From: Saposhnikovia divaricata
Lineage: Eukaryota > Streptophyta > Magnoliopsida > Apiales > Apiaceae
NCBI GenBank assembly: GCA_036435485.1
Contig: CM071600.1
Coordinates: forward strand, 113,266,046-113,330,045
Length of the DNA stretch: 64,000 nucleotides
Direction of reading: 5' to 3'
The notes below the pieces were generated by a model that saw only the letters and a list, made by a program, of their open reading frames with translations, was not told the origin of the DNA and ran no database searches. Both the position numbers and the translations under genes were made by a program. This document shows positions 13,040 through 25,299 of this stretch, one piece after another (within the stretch, counting starts at the first letter, position 1; every line of letters starts with the position of its first letter).

Positions 13040-13190
13040 TGTAGAGGACTGTCCCTCGAAACTTATTGGTAAAAAGCCCAAAGACTTCATGACTTTTCAA
13101 AGTGTGTGGCAAAAATATGTCTAACACGTTTGAAGTGTAAACACCATGAAATCTTTGTGCAGTCCAAGCACTCGGGTTCTCTTGTCATCT
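13040..13190 (-). promoter_or_regulatory. S-RLK promoter-like repeat, copy 1
   Basis: This segment shares GACTTTTCAAAGT-type sequence and a GCAGTCCAAGCACTCGGG-like block with 18000-18170, just upstream of gene 2, and with 13522-13620. It probably derives from the same ancestral 5' flank. Direct regulatory function is inferred only. Confidence 0.4.
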
Positions 13191-13194
13191 ACAA

Positions 13195-13521
13195 TCTAAA
13201 TTGTATAGGGGCCAATAAGAAACCTGTAGAACCGAAATGACAGTAGCAATCTACTAAGAAAATTACAGTACTTTGTTTTTTGATGAACAGAGCTATGTCA
13301 TAATCCTGTCTTGACTACACAAAACTTTTGGCCAACATGTCGCGAAAATGCATGAGATTTAGCGACCTTTAACTGTGCTAATTGTGAGCTCATTATCAGA
13401 AATAGCTCCAACACTGGTAGAACTTGTGCTTGTAGGACCTCTGTCTGATGTTCTGAAAACATATGCAGCTTGGCCTGGAGGAGGAGACTTGTTTCATAGC
13501 ACTACTTCCGACATACTTTGA
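13195..13521 (-). pseudogene. S-RLK remnant: 3' flank plus truncated last exon
   Basis: Positions 13355-13521 closely match the 3' end of gene 2 (14139-14310). They encode a decayed version of the C-terminal end down to the TISTVEGR-like tail, except that a block of about 17 bp is missing and the match stops at the GACATACTT motif. The 3' flanking DNA is also duplicated: 13195-13354 matches 13940-14138, including CAGTACTTTGTTTTTTGATG. The rest of the gene body is absent. The copy cannot encode a protein. Confidence 0.8.
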
Positions 13522-13620
13522 AAGTGCTATGAAAGTCTTTTGCATAACATGTGTAACATATATTTCTGCAGCCCAAGCACTTGGGCTCTCTTCTCATCCG
13601 CAAGTGCGACGATCTTTATC
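13522..13620 (-). promoter_or_regulatory. S-RLK promoter-like repeat, copy 2 (in remnant)
   Basis: Directly after the truncated last exon comes sequence resembling the gene 2 upstream region: GTCTTTTGCATAA, TAACATATAT and GCAGCCCAAGCACTTGGG-like blocks. This suggests an internal deletion joined the 3' end and the promoter of a lost S-RLK copy. Confidence 0.5.
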
Positions 13621-14138
13621 ATTCATAGAGAGGGCCTCCATATCAATCAAATTATATTCGGAAAGGCACCTTTATAAACTTTTACTTCTAACTGGATACT
13701 TTAATGTTTTTGTAAAAAAAATTAAAATAGGTGTAAATTTAACAAAAAAGAAATTTAGGGGGATATATTTTCCGGTGCCCCTAACTTGATCTCCATGTTC
13801 GCGTCCACTTGTTTTGGTGTCGGTTGTTTTACAAACAACGCAATCAAGGTTAGTTGCTTTTGTACTGGACTTCATGATTCTTAAATAGCAGTACAAGATA
13901 ACTAAGACTTTTTGCTGGTAAAGTACATTATAATTTTACAATCTAAATAGTTTAGAGGCGAATAAGCACAAGAAGGACCAAAATGACATTAGCATTCTAC
14001 TAAAGAAGATACAGTACTTTGTTTTTTGATGAAAGAGCTATGATATAATCTTGTCCCACGCGACACGAAACTGTTGGCAGGTAACTACAATGAACATATG
14101 AATTCTTAGTGCCAAAATTTCGTTAAATTGCATGAGAT
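13621..14138. other. Spacer downstream of S-RLK 2
   Basis: No gene is supported. Its right part (from about 13940) is the 3' flank of gene 2, duplicated at 13195-13354. Confidence 0.5.
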
Positions 14139-17100
14139 TTAGCGACCTTCAACTGTGCTAATTGTGAGCTCATTGGTTGGATTAGCTCCAACACTGGTAG
14201 AACTTGAGCTTGTAGGACCTCTAGCTGATGCTCTGAAAATAAATGCAGCCTGGCCTGGAGGAGGAAGACTTGTTTCATTGCATAACATTAACACTACTTC
14301 CGACATACTTGGTCTTGCAGTAGCAGATTCTTGCACACACAGTAGTCCAATATGGATACATCTCAATATCCGAGGATCAAGATGACATGATTCACCAAGC
14401 GACTGATCAACTACCTCCAAGACATTAGATTCCCTCCAAAGATCCCAAACCTGGGAGAAATTATTTACAGGACCTTTCATGAAAATACTACAACATCATA
14501 GTAATATCTAAATTTACGTTTTATTAGTGATTTGTGGAATGAAAACAGGAAAAGTCATGTAGCAAGGTCTGTCAAATCAACAGCATAAACGAATGCTTGT
14601 TACTTACATGTCCAATTAAATTAACTGAGTCTTCGGTATAGTAGCTGCTGCTTTTTCGTCCTGTGATGATCTCCAAGAGTAGAACTCCAAAGCTAAAAAC
14701 ATCAGATTTTATTGAAAAATGTCCTTGCATTGCATACTCTGGTGACATGTAACCACTGCAATCATACAACTGCCATGTTATATATCTTAGTTAGTTAGAA
14801 GAGCGCGAAGTTTGGCTTCCTTCATCATTCAATATTGATATAAATAGTTGAAGTGATACGCACTATGTTCCAACTACTCTCCTGGTCTTTTCTTCAATTT
14901 GATCGCTTCCAGATATTCTAGCCATGCCGAAGTCTGATATTTTTGGATTCAAGTGAGCATCTAGTAAAATATTACTTGCTTTCAAATCCCTGTGAATGAT
15001 ACGTAACCGCGAATCATGATGAAGATAGACCATTCCCCGTGCTATGCCAAGAATTATATTGAATCGTTTTTCCCAATCAAGCATGCCTTTTTTTTCTTTA
15101 TCTGAATCAAAATTACTGTGAATTGAACTCAGAACAGTTATAATTAAAAATATGTCATCTCTATAATGATAAATAAGCCTACTAATTTTTTAGTGCTGAA
15201 CTGAGTCATACCAAAAAGAAAGCAATCCAATCCCTTGTTAGGCAAGTACTCATATATTAACATTTTTTCTTCATTCTGAGTGCAATATCCAAAAAGTCTG
15301 ACTAGGTTCCGGTGCTGAAGCTTTGCTATCAAAGTAACTTCATTTCTAAATTCCTCCATCCCTTGCTCTGACGTGTTGGACAACCTTTTCACCGCAATAT
15401 CTTGTCCATTATGCAGTTTACCCTACAATATTTCTTGGGCATCATTTCTGCACTCATATAAAATGCAAATCACGTAAGTGCATTGATAGAACTACAGTGT
15501 ACCTTGTACACGGAACCAAAACCACCTTCTCCGACTTTGTGAGAAAGGGAGAAATTTTCAGTTGCAGCTACAATAGTGCTTAGAGAATAAATTTTCACAT
15601 CAGTGGTACTTGTGCCTATATCGTTACCCTCTTCTCCAGTTGGAGACCCGTCGACAGATATCCCGTAATTATTAATGTTACTACTGATCAAGCTTATACT
15701 CTCCTGCTTTCGCCGAGCTATTCCTAAATTCGATCAATCATTTGATTATTCAGATTGTGGCAAACTAACAAGTGCAGAACAATACTTTATTCGTATAATA
15801 CTTACCTGTCCTTTTCTTCTTTATTAACCAATATGTGACAGTAAGCAGAACAAACAATACAACACTTAGTGGCACAATAACTAAAACCTTGATGTAGCCG
15901 TGAAATTTGTTGGACTTCTTTGAATCTTTAGCTAGGCCGGTTTTCCAATTTTCTTCAAGTTGGGAATGGCATTAGAAAGAGAATATGTCATCAGATTAAG
16001 AAACAATACAACAGATGTCACTAGATCAAATAAAATTAGCAGGGAAAGATTATATTTAGTTATGATTAGCAACAAATAATCCACAAGGAAACCAAATATG
16101 TCGAGGGCTGATTATCAATCGATCCTAACTAGAGCACTGAACAGAAGTTCTCTACCTCAACTCAAAAGAGTTGGTCTATGAAATCAAAGATTTATATGAG
16201 CTACTAATCCTGAAAAATTGAGAGCCTTAGACGACTACTTTCACTATGATATATAGTTGTTTATTCAATGGAGATTTCAACCCAAATGCTTTAAGAAAAA
16301 TTGAAAACTAATCGTCCAGGTCATGGCTTATTGATTTATTAAATGTAGGAAAGAAACAAAATCCTGTACGCTGAAGGCGAAAAATTTAATGTGAAAATAG
16401 AGAATATAGAGCTTAATTGTGTCCGAGCACCCTGCTGGTATAAGAGTTTTTTTCAGAACAGGGGTCATACACGATAGAGCCTCTATTTCTAACTGATAGG
16501 AAGATCTCAGATACTGTCTTGGTCTGCAATTATTCGTAATATATTGTGAACATTTTGTCATCCTCATAGATTATAACAATCGATAGAAGAGAGCATACCT
16601 AACTCAACCGCATCCACACGTAAGTAGAAATCCTGGCCACCACTTGGATACTCTCTCAAGTCTACCAGTTTATTATACCATGTAATGCATCCACTAAAAC
16701 TTCCTCCACTCGTATTAGCGCTGGCATAACCGGTACACGAGCAGTTCTTCAAGCACAAGTCAGCGCATGCTTTATCATCCAAATTCATTTCTAACCTTGT
16801 TTCAGTTGTGTCAGGTAGCTTCACCTCAGCAAGTTTCACAAATCCTTCTCCGTCTCTGCACATTCGGCCTTTTTGCTTTGGAACACAACCTTGTGAGCCA
16901 TCCCTTAAGTTCCAGTCACGTGGTGACTTTGGTTCAAATCCTGGAAGACACTTGCACTCGTACGCACCTGCAGCACTGAAACTGTTACAGTTTCCATATG
17001 CGCCACAATGACTAAAATAATCACATTCGTCCTTTGGTGCCGAATAGAAGACACCCCATTTGTGGACATCTTCTTGCCATGTTTGTCTTTCAATCGCCCG

Positions 17101-17904
17101 AGGTGTCTCATAAAGAACTAGTCTCGAAAAAATTGATGTGTTACGCATGCTAAACCACAGAGATACCTCCTCAGGATTATCTATGTACTTTACTTTGAAG
17201 ATGGAATTACTAGTATTCATCTCAGGTATACCACTATATCGAACTCCATTCCAATGTCCTCCCCGCCAATACGGAATCCCATCTTTGTACAGGAACAACT
17301 GAGGTCGCGAGCCATTAACATCAATCATAAGTGAATATGACCCTGTTCCGGGATTATCAGGCGACTTCCAAGAAGTCAAGAACCGTTTCAGACCGGACCT
17401 ACGGTTTACTCCAATTATCATCTCCGGAAGTTGAGTATCTGTTGGAAAATCAAAGCTCTGCCACACAAAACCAGTTTTGCTATCATCTTCATGTACCACA
17501 AAATTCCCCGAGTCCAAGAGCTCGGCTGTGTAGTTGGATGTAACAATAGACGATGAGCTGGACACGTTAGTCGACCATACGACAACATCTTGCATTTGGC
17601 TGTCAAATAAAACAAGATTTCCAGTGTTGTCTAGTGATAGAACACCTGATGTACCTGAGATAGGATTATCCCTGTTGGCAACCCAAACTACTGATTGTAC
17701 AGAGATTTTATTGTACCAAATTCCCACATATCTTCTGCTAGTACTATTAGTAGGGCTAAAGAACCCAAGTACGAAGTTTTCACTTGCCGAAACCAAAACA
17801 TCGCCATCATTTAGAGGTTCATCTGTGGTGATGATGCCGGTGGAAAGGCAAGATTGGAGCAAAACCAAAAAAAATATACTTAGAGATTTATCGCGGCTAA
17901 GCAT
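14139..17904 (-). CDS. G-type lectin S-receptor-like Ser/Thr kinase 2
   Basis: Complete paralogue of gene 1 with the same seven-exon plan: 17904-16599, 15931-15806, 15717-15503, 15422-15212, 15101-14864, 14755-14608 and 14450-14139. All borders are GT-AG and phases are consistent, giving about 851 aa. Exon 1 (435 codons) carries a signal peptide, B-lectin (WVANRD), S-locus, EGF-like (CDYFSHCGAYGNCN) and PAN (LCLKNCSC) modules. Exon 2 holds the single membrane helix. The kinase has GEGGFGSVYK, HRDLKASN, DFGMAR and GYMSPEYAM, ending STVEGR*. Exons 2, 4, 5, 6 and 7 have exactly the same lengths as in gene 1 (126, 211, 238, 148, 312 nt), which supports a tandem duplication. I see no stop or frameshift. 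Predicted to act at the cell surface in recognition signalling; the ligand is unknown. Confidence 0.93.
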
Positions 17905-17944
17905 TCTTCGTTCCTAGTCAATCAGAGAGTAGATATTTACATGT

Positions 17945-17954
17945 TAAAATATAG
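17945..17954 (-). promoter_or_regulatory. Possible TATA box of S-RLK 2
   Basis: On the minus strand CTATATTTTA lies 41-50 bp upstream of the gene 2 ATG. If used, the 5' UTR would be very short. This is motif evidence only. Confidence 0.3.
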
Positions 17955-17999
17955 CCCCCACCCTGACGACGTCCTATTGTTTTTTGTAGACATTAATGT

Positions 18000-18170
18000 C
18001 GATTTCATGTCATAAAAGTCTTTGCCAGATACTTGATGACTTTTCAAAGTCTTTGCATAATTTGAGCGTGTGTTATTGTGTATAACATATATTAGAATAA
18101 CAGCAGTCCAGAAGTTTGATTCTCTTCTGGCGCTACTACATTCTGTCAACGGAGATGTTTGGTTTTGAAT
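18000..18170 (-). promoter_or_regulatory. S-RLK promoter-like repeat, copy 3 (gene 2 upstream)
   Basis: Lies 100-270 bp upstream of the gene 2 start codon and shares blocks with 13040-13190 and 13522-13620. Being next to an intact gene, it is the best candidate for the original promoter position. Confidence 0.45.
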
Positions 18171-18505
18171 ATATGAGAAAAATAATCGTTTATCGACATG
18201 TACAAAGAATGTAATAACACCCACGATGTCATCCCAACATGAAATGCACCGGAACGTCATAATAGAAAAACTAAAAATAAAAACAACACAAAAAGAACAA
18301 GCAGTCCTTTTCAATGCAATGCTGCATTCTTGTCGGTAAAATTGGGTAATGATGAATACTATTACAGGCATACATGTTCATATTTATGCTAAAATGTACT
18401 AGAAATTGGTTTTATAGGCTATACTGAAATGACCATTGTATAGCATTATTTTCATACGAATCAGAGATTTTAATCTCTTATCCACCATTTGGAAACAGCA
18501 CTTGT

Positions 18506-21500
18506 TTACCTTCCAGTCACTTCAGTAATTGGTACCTCAATTGATGACGAATTTTCTTGACATTCCATAATTAAATCTAAACTTTTGGAGCTTGTCAAAC
18601 AAATATCCACCTGTCCTGGCATCGAAATCTTTGAGTTTACACTTTCCAACATGGTCACCACAGATGACATTGTTGGTCTGTCAGCTGCAGCACTCTGAAC
18701 GCACAATATTGCGACGTTTATGCATCTCAATGCTTCATCTTCCGAACATGATCCAGCGATGGAAGGATCTATCAGCTCCCCTGCTTTATTATCTTTCCAA
18801 AGGTTCCATGCCTGAAACAGGTTTCATAATGTTGCGTTATGCATTGATTCAGTTGTCAAAACTTAAGCTCATCAATGTTATAATTGGACACAAAATATGA
18901 ATAAGGTAATGGCTGGACTAACATGTCGAATAAGATTTGAGCCTTCAGGCAAGTGAAAACTACTGTTCCTCAGACCACTGACAAGTTCTAATATTAATAC
19001 TCCAAAGCTATACACATCGGATTTTACTGAGAACAGACCTTCCATAGCATACTCTGGGGACATGTAACCACTGCAAGTTGTAGTCATTGTTAATTTGAGT
19101 TGTAATCATTGTTAACGTGGATGATGAAAAGGATGATATTTGATAAATTAAATAGCAAAGATACTCACTATGTGCCAACAACCCTGATTGTATTTGCTTC
19201 GTTTTGGTTCCCTCCGAAGATCCTGGCCATGCCAAAGTCTGAAATCTTTGGGTTCATCTCCTCATCTAACAAAATGTTGCTCGCTTTTAGGTCTCGGTGA
19301 ATTATTCTAAGTCTAGAATCACGATGAAGGTACAGAAGACCACGTGCAATGCCTCCTATGATAGCAAAGCGTGTTTTCCAAACTAGTTGTGATTTTTTGA
19401 ACGAGTCTGCAGTCAAAGAAGTAATTACAGACATGCTAGCTAGAATATGTAACGTAACAACGAAGACAACGATAACTTATGTCATACCAAATAGAAATGA
19501 ATCCAAGCTTTTGTTAGGCATGAATTCGTAAATCAACAACTTCTCTTCTCCCTCAATGCAACAACCAAGTAGTCTAACTAGATTCCGATGTTGCAACTTC
19601 GCTATAAGTGTCACTTCAGTTTTAAATTCCCCTAAACCTTGGCCAGACCACTTTGAAAGCCTTTTAACGGCAACTTCAACACCCCCTGGTAAGGTTCCCT
19701 GAAACGTGAAACAATAATTCATACTATGTACTTTTTAGCAAACATAAATGTGTTACATTATCTTTTATTTTACAATTACCTTGTACACTGACCCAAATCC
19801 TCCTTCTCCAAGCTTATTCTTGTTGGCAAAGTCTTTAGTCGCAATTTCAATGTCATTAAAACTGAATAAGGGCAACTGCGATACACTTCCGTTTTTCCCA
19901 TCTATTCCAATATCATCAGCTTCTGAGAAAACAGCAGAGAATCCTCTGGAAGTGGAGCTCATGTCATGTATGAATTTACCGTTTGTCCTGTCTGCCTTTG
20001 TGATTCCTGTAATAGGTTATAAGTAAATATTAGCTTGTTTAGGTGCTGTAAGAACATAAAATTATTTAACTATTTTAGAGTAGTTACCTGGCAGTTTTCC
20101 ATTGAACCTCCATAATATCAAAATGATAATGCCAACCGCAACTGTTATCACTGCAGCAATTACTATCCATAATACATAGGGTATTTTCTTTCGACTTCCT
20201 GAGGTTAAGAATAACCAAGTTTAAAATCATACTAGGATTTAAAAACTAGAAGAAACCATGATCACAATTCACATAAATCGGTTAATTTGCCTTTCCAGTA
20301 TGTTACTTGTTGCAGGCAATGTAGCATACTAGCGTTTGAACTTAATATACATTATGTTAGTGACAAAAAAATTGGAGGACATTCTAAAACTCAGCCCTCA
20401 TCTACAAGTTCTTTCTACTTTTTCAATTGAAGGCAAGACAAAATGAACAGAATTTTCTCAAATAACTTATATATGTAGTTTCTTTTATTGACACCAGATA
20501 TTTTCAAGCAAATAATCTACAATGCCATATTATTTATATGCCCTCAAGGAAAATTTAATAAAAATTTGGAACTCAGTCACTAATATTCAGAAACGACGAG
20601 GATGCAAAAACAAATTAGTTAATGCTTACCCAATTCAGATTTAGCGAGACGAACGTACAATGAATTCCCACCTTCATCAAAATGCTCCAGATCAACTAAA
20701 TCACCACTCCATATCATACACCCAATTCCAGAAGCAAACGTGTACGCATTACAAGTACAATTTTTCATGCATAAATCTCTACATTTCTTAATGTTATCTG
20801 CTGCTGCAGTATCAGCAAAATCAGGCCATTTCAGGCCTCGAACTTCCCTAAAAACATCATTTGTACCATTGATGTTACATTGTAGGGGAGTCCTCCTAAC
20901 GCAGCCATCAAAATAGTTACCTTTCTCCCATTGACTTGCATATTTTGGTTTGAATCCTTCTAAACAACTGCATATAGGAGAACCCATTGCATTACTTACT
21001 CCAAACATCCCACAGTTATTGTAAATCTCGGAATCATTTGAAGGCTCTGATAGTAATAAATTCCATTGCCTCAGTCCTTCATCCCATACAAATTGATCTA
21101 TCGTTCCATCCCACCGAAGTTTAAACCTTGTAATAATTGAACTGTTTACCATAGTGTATGCAAAATATATGTTTCCATTGCCTTCGTTAGTAAGCTTGAA
21201 GCCATACAAGATAAGAGCTGTCATGCGAGGAAGGCCTGTAAATATTAGACCATTCCAGTGTCCACTTCTCCAATGTCGCTTTGGTCCATCCCAAACAACT
21301 AGCTGTGGTGAAGCGCGAGGATCAAGAGATATAGAGTAATTCCCAGATGTCGGATCATCATTACTTTTCCATGATGTGAACGCCGTTCCTATTCCAGTTA
21401 CAACATTTGTATATACTCTCATATCAGGTAAGTATGTATCAGTAGGATATCTGAAACTTTCCCACAGCGCCTTACTTTGATCACCAACATTCTCACTTTT

Positions 21501-21920
21501 TAAAAGAATCAAATTACCCGAATCTGTAAGTACTGCAGTTGAGTTGGCTGTTGCTGAAGAAGTATTGGTAGACCATAAACTCGTATTTCCATCAAAAACC
21601 ATTAGATTACCATCATCTCCAATTCTCAGAACACCAGCTGTACCAGAAATTGGTTTATCTCTATTTGCCACCCAAATAACAGTTTGCACCGGAATTTTGT
21701 TATACCATATTCCAACATATCTGTTGGTAGAATTTCCGGAGCTAAAAAACCCAACAGCAAAATTTTCACCAGCAGAGATGATCTCTTGGCCATCAACTAA
21801 AGACTGGCCTTGTATAATTCTATCACTGCTTGCAGGTTGTGAAAATGAAGGGAAAATATGAAAGAGCAGTAGGTGCAAGAAAAGATAGATACTGATATGG
21901 TTTTTGAATGTGGTTCCCAT
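18506..21920 (-). CDS. G-type lectin S-receptor-like Ser/Thr kinase 3
   Basis: Third S-RLK of the cluster, more divergent from 1 and 2. Exons are 21920-20630, 20198-20088, 20006-19780, 19698-19488, 19406-19169, 19070-18923 and 18811-18506, with GT-AG borders and about 843 aa. Exon 1 has a signal peptide, B-lectin (WVANRDKP), S-locus and PAN (CRDLCMKNCTCNAY) domains. Exon 2 encodes the membrane helix. The kinase has GEGGFGSVYK, VKRL, HRDLKASN, DFGMARIFGG and YMSPEYAMEG, ending ITEVTGR. The EGF-like module is odd: its first and third Cys are both Ser (SEIYNNCG, then FGVSN). Exons 4-6 match genes 1 and 2 in length (211, 238, 148). The ectodomain resembles the SD1/At4g27290-type group. No stop or frameshift is seen. 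Confidence 0.92.
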
Positions 21921-22552
21921 ATTTCACAATCTGATGCAGCACATACTTCATGAACAGGTGCAGCCATATTTCTAATAAAGATGAACACCGCTAATGATTC
22001 AAAGAAATGGATCATTCTTTTCACAAGTTATCCTTAAATTTTGTGTAATGTGCACAAATATTGGTCAAAATATGATAAACTACTCAAAATATACTACGAG
22101 ATATATTTACAAACAATAAATTCATTTCTATAAGGTGAAGAGACTAGAAACCGAGGCTTTGATAATATGTTAAGTAACTAATCTTAGTATGTTAAGTAAC
22201 CAATTCTTAAGGTATGGTCCCATAAAAGGGCTCAACAGAATTTTATTATGCAACATATATTAATTAACATATACAACTGTACCATAGTTTATATCAATAC
22301 GAAACAAAGCATGAATTACTTTCTTTTTAAAATTATCTAGAATTAACTACTCACATTCACTTGCACACTCGCGCTAGTGATTTTGCAATAATTCATCAAG
22401 ATTGAACATTATTAAAGACGCATATATTTTTTTTGAAACATCATATTTATAAATTTCAATACTAGCACCCACATGTCTTAACAACAGTCGGTAATATTTG
22501 AACAGAAGAAGGGTATCCACCGTACTACAAACTAGAAATTGATTTAAGGCGA
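21921..22552. other. Upstream region of S-RLK 3
   Basis: AT-rich, no supported gene. The minus-strand open frame at 21797-22024 overlaps the gene 3 start and looks like chance. Confidence 0.5.
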
Positions 22553-22698
22553 TAATCTATAGTATACAATTATATAAAACTTGAAATATTAAAAATTTGG
22601 TAAGATCGGTCGGTACGGTACGGTACCTGTTGATTTTACTTAATTACCCTTATTCAATTACATATCCACTAACTAATTAATTTAGGTTAAACATATTA

Positions 22699-24258
22699 TC
22701 TATACTATTATATACTATTATATAAAGAGAAAGAGAGTAGAGAACCTAGGTTCCCTTAAAAATATGTATTTTATATGTAAATATAAGATGTGCAATTTTG
22801 TAAAATCAAGATTTATTTAAAATTTTATTAATTAGCCTGCGGGCCAAATAAATATTAAAGGATTTTATTCATATCTCAAGAAAGTTACCTGACTAATATT
22901 CCTTTTTCTCTTATATAAAAGCCAAAACATTAAAAAGTTTGGTCGATAGATTGATACGGCACTTGTTGATTTTATTTATTTACCCTTACTCAATTACAGA
23001 TCTACTAACTAATCAATTTCCTTCTTGAGGTTAAACATATTATCTTTTATATTTTTCAAGAACTAAATAATTTCCTTTTTCAGGTAAAATACAATATCAT
23101 TTATATTTTATCTAACTAAAATTTCTCCTTTATTAATCAATTTCCTTTTTCAGGTTAAACATGTTACCTTTTCTGTTTTTCAATAACTAAATAATTTCAT
23201 TTTTCAGGTAAAATAGAATATCTTTTACATTTTATCTAACTACAATTTTTCTTTTTTTTTAAAAAAAAATAGTACGAGCAGTTTTTCTTAATAAAATAAC
23301 ATAATTATATTATAATTACTATTAACTAATCAATTATCCTTTTCACCCAAAACACGTTACCTTTTCTTTTTTCTCTAACTAACATCTCTCTTTTTCCAAT
23401 TATATCATGGACGATTACCTTTTTCAGCTAAAACGTATCATCTTTTCTATTTTTTCTAATTAAATTCCCTTTTTTCTAGAAATATCACGGGTAACATTAA
23501 TTTCTCATTTTCTAAAAATTATGAGCAATTTTATTTAGTAAAATGACATAATTAAATTATAATTATTATAAGCTAATCAATTACCTTTTTCACATAAATC
23601 ATGTCATCTTTTTAATTTTCATGTTACCTTTATATTTTCTCTAACTAAAATCTCTCTTTTTCCAATTATATCAAGGGCGGTTCTATTTAATAAAATAAAC
23701 TAATAATATTTTAATATTAATAATTAACCAATTACCTTTTTTTAGCTAAAACGTATTATCTTTTCTATATTTTCTAACTAAAATCCTTCTATTAATAGAA
23801 ATATCACGGACAATATTAATTTCTCCTTTTCTAAAAATATTACGTGCAATTTTATTTAGTAAAATAAAGTAATTAAATTATAATTACTATAAACTAATCA
23901 ATTACATTTTTCACCTAGAACATGTTACCTTTTTAATTTTCTCAAACTAAATCCTATCTTTTTCTAATCATATCACGGGCATTCTATTTAATAAAATAAA
24001 ATAATATTTTTACAATTACCAATAATTAACCTATTACCCTTTTCAACTAAAATCTATAATCTTTTCTATATTTTTTAACTAAAATCCCTCCATTTATAGA
24101 AATATCACGGATATCATTTATATAATTATTTTCAAATCATCTCATATAAAAATTGTAAGCCTCCAAAATTCATATTTTAAAAAACTAATTTAAATAAATG
24201 AAAAAATTCATAAAATATTAAAATAAAGAAATCCTTACGTGCATCGGGTTTTAAGCTA
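22699..24258 (+). mobile_element. Helitron-like element H0 (degenerate)
   Basis: The 5' end TCTATACTATTATATA follows an A. The right end is a weak version of the Helitron terminus, CGTGCATCGGGTTTTAAGCTA near 24239-24258, with the hairpin partly lost. The interior has no ORF and is made of degenerate repeats. A further decayed start with the same following sequence (AAAATTTGG, GTTGATTTTA) may exist near 22553. Confidence 0.55.
23000..24130. repeat. Degenerate tandem repeats inside H0
   Basis: AT-rich units of about 245-320 bp recur. Each has a CTAATCAATTACCTTTTTCA-like start, a GTTACCTTTT block, a CTCTTTTTCCAATTATATCA-like block and a TTTATTTAGTAAAAT-like block. Copies start near 23320, 23570 and 23888, with shorter copies from about 23000. 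Confidence 0.65.
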
Positions 24259-24259
24259 A

Positions 24260-25299
24260 TCTATACTATTATATAAATTCCGAAACATTGAAAGTTTTGG
24301 TACTTGTTTTTTGGTACTAAGTGAATTTACTTATTTACCCTTTATTATAAAATATATATATATATATGATATCTATACTATTAAAATTCCTAAAATAAAT
24401 AATAACATAATATGATTAATGGTAAGTAGTCGATTGCTTTTTTTCACAATTACTTTTAATTGAAGATATTATCTTTTATAAACACCCACTAATCTTACAA
24501 TCACAAATATCTATACTATTATATAAAAACTGAAACAATAAAAGAGTTTTGGTACCTGTTTTTTGTTACTAAGTGAATTTATTTATTTACCCTTTATCTA
24601 TCTATACTATTATATAAATTCCGAAACATTGAAAGTTTTGGTACCTATTTTTTGGTACTTAGTGAATTTACTTATATACCCTTCATTATAAAGAAATATA
24701 AATACACATAAAATAAATAATAACATAATATAATTAATGGTAATTAGTCGAGATAATACCTTTTATAAACACCTAAAAACATCAATCGTATCATGTCTTT
24801 CCATCATTAATAATTTCTTTCCAATTAAAACACGTTATAATTAATGATAATTAGTCGATTAAGATGATAAAATTAATGGTAGTTAGTCGATTGCCTTTTT
24901 CAAATTAATGGTAATAGTGATTGCCTTTTTCACATTTACTTTTAGTTGAACATATTACCTTTTACAAACACCTAAAAACATCAATTTTATCATATCTTTC
25001 AATCATTAATATTTTTACGTTACCTTTTTAATTTATAACAAATCTTACAATCATTAATATATACATGAAAATATCACATCATATTTCTCAATTATTAAAA
25101 AAATATATTAAAAATCGTATACATTCTTTATAATAATGAAACATGAATATAATCTGTAAACATGAGTATATTAAATTATATTAAATAAAAATTTAAAAAA
25201 TTATTAAAAACAATGATTATGCAAAAACATAATTATAATATTAAATAAAAATTATAATATAATACAAGAATTCCGTGCATTGCACGGGTTATAATCTAG
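24260..25299 (+). mobile_element. Helitron H1, non-autonomous
   Basis: The start TCTATACTATTATATAAA at 24260 follows an A. The 3' end has a perfect 7-bp hairpin, CCGTGCA (25273-25279) and TGCACGG (25281-25287) around one T, then terminates in CTAG at 25296-25299 followed by T. These are the textbook Helitron features (A/T target, TC start, hairpin, CTRR end). Two more near-identical 5' starts occur inside at 24510 and 24601, so nested or partial copies are present. There is no Rep/helicase coding, so it would depend on an autonomous partner. Confidence 0.85.
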
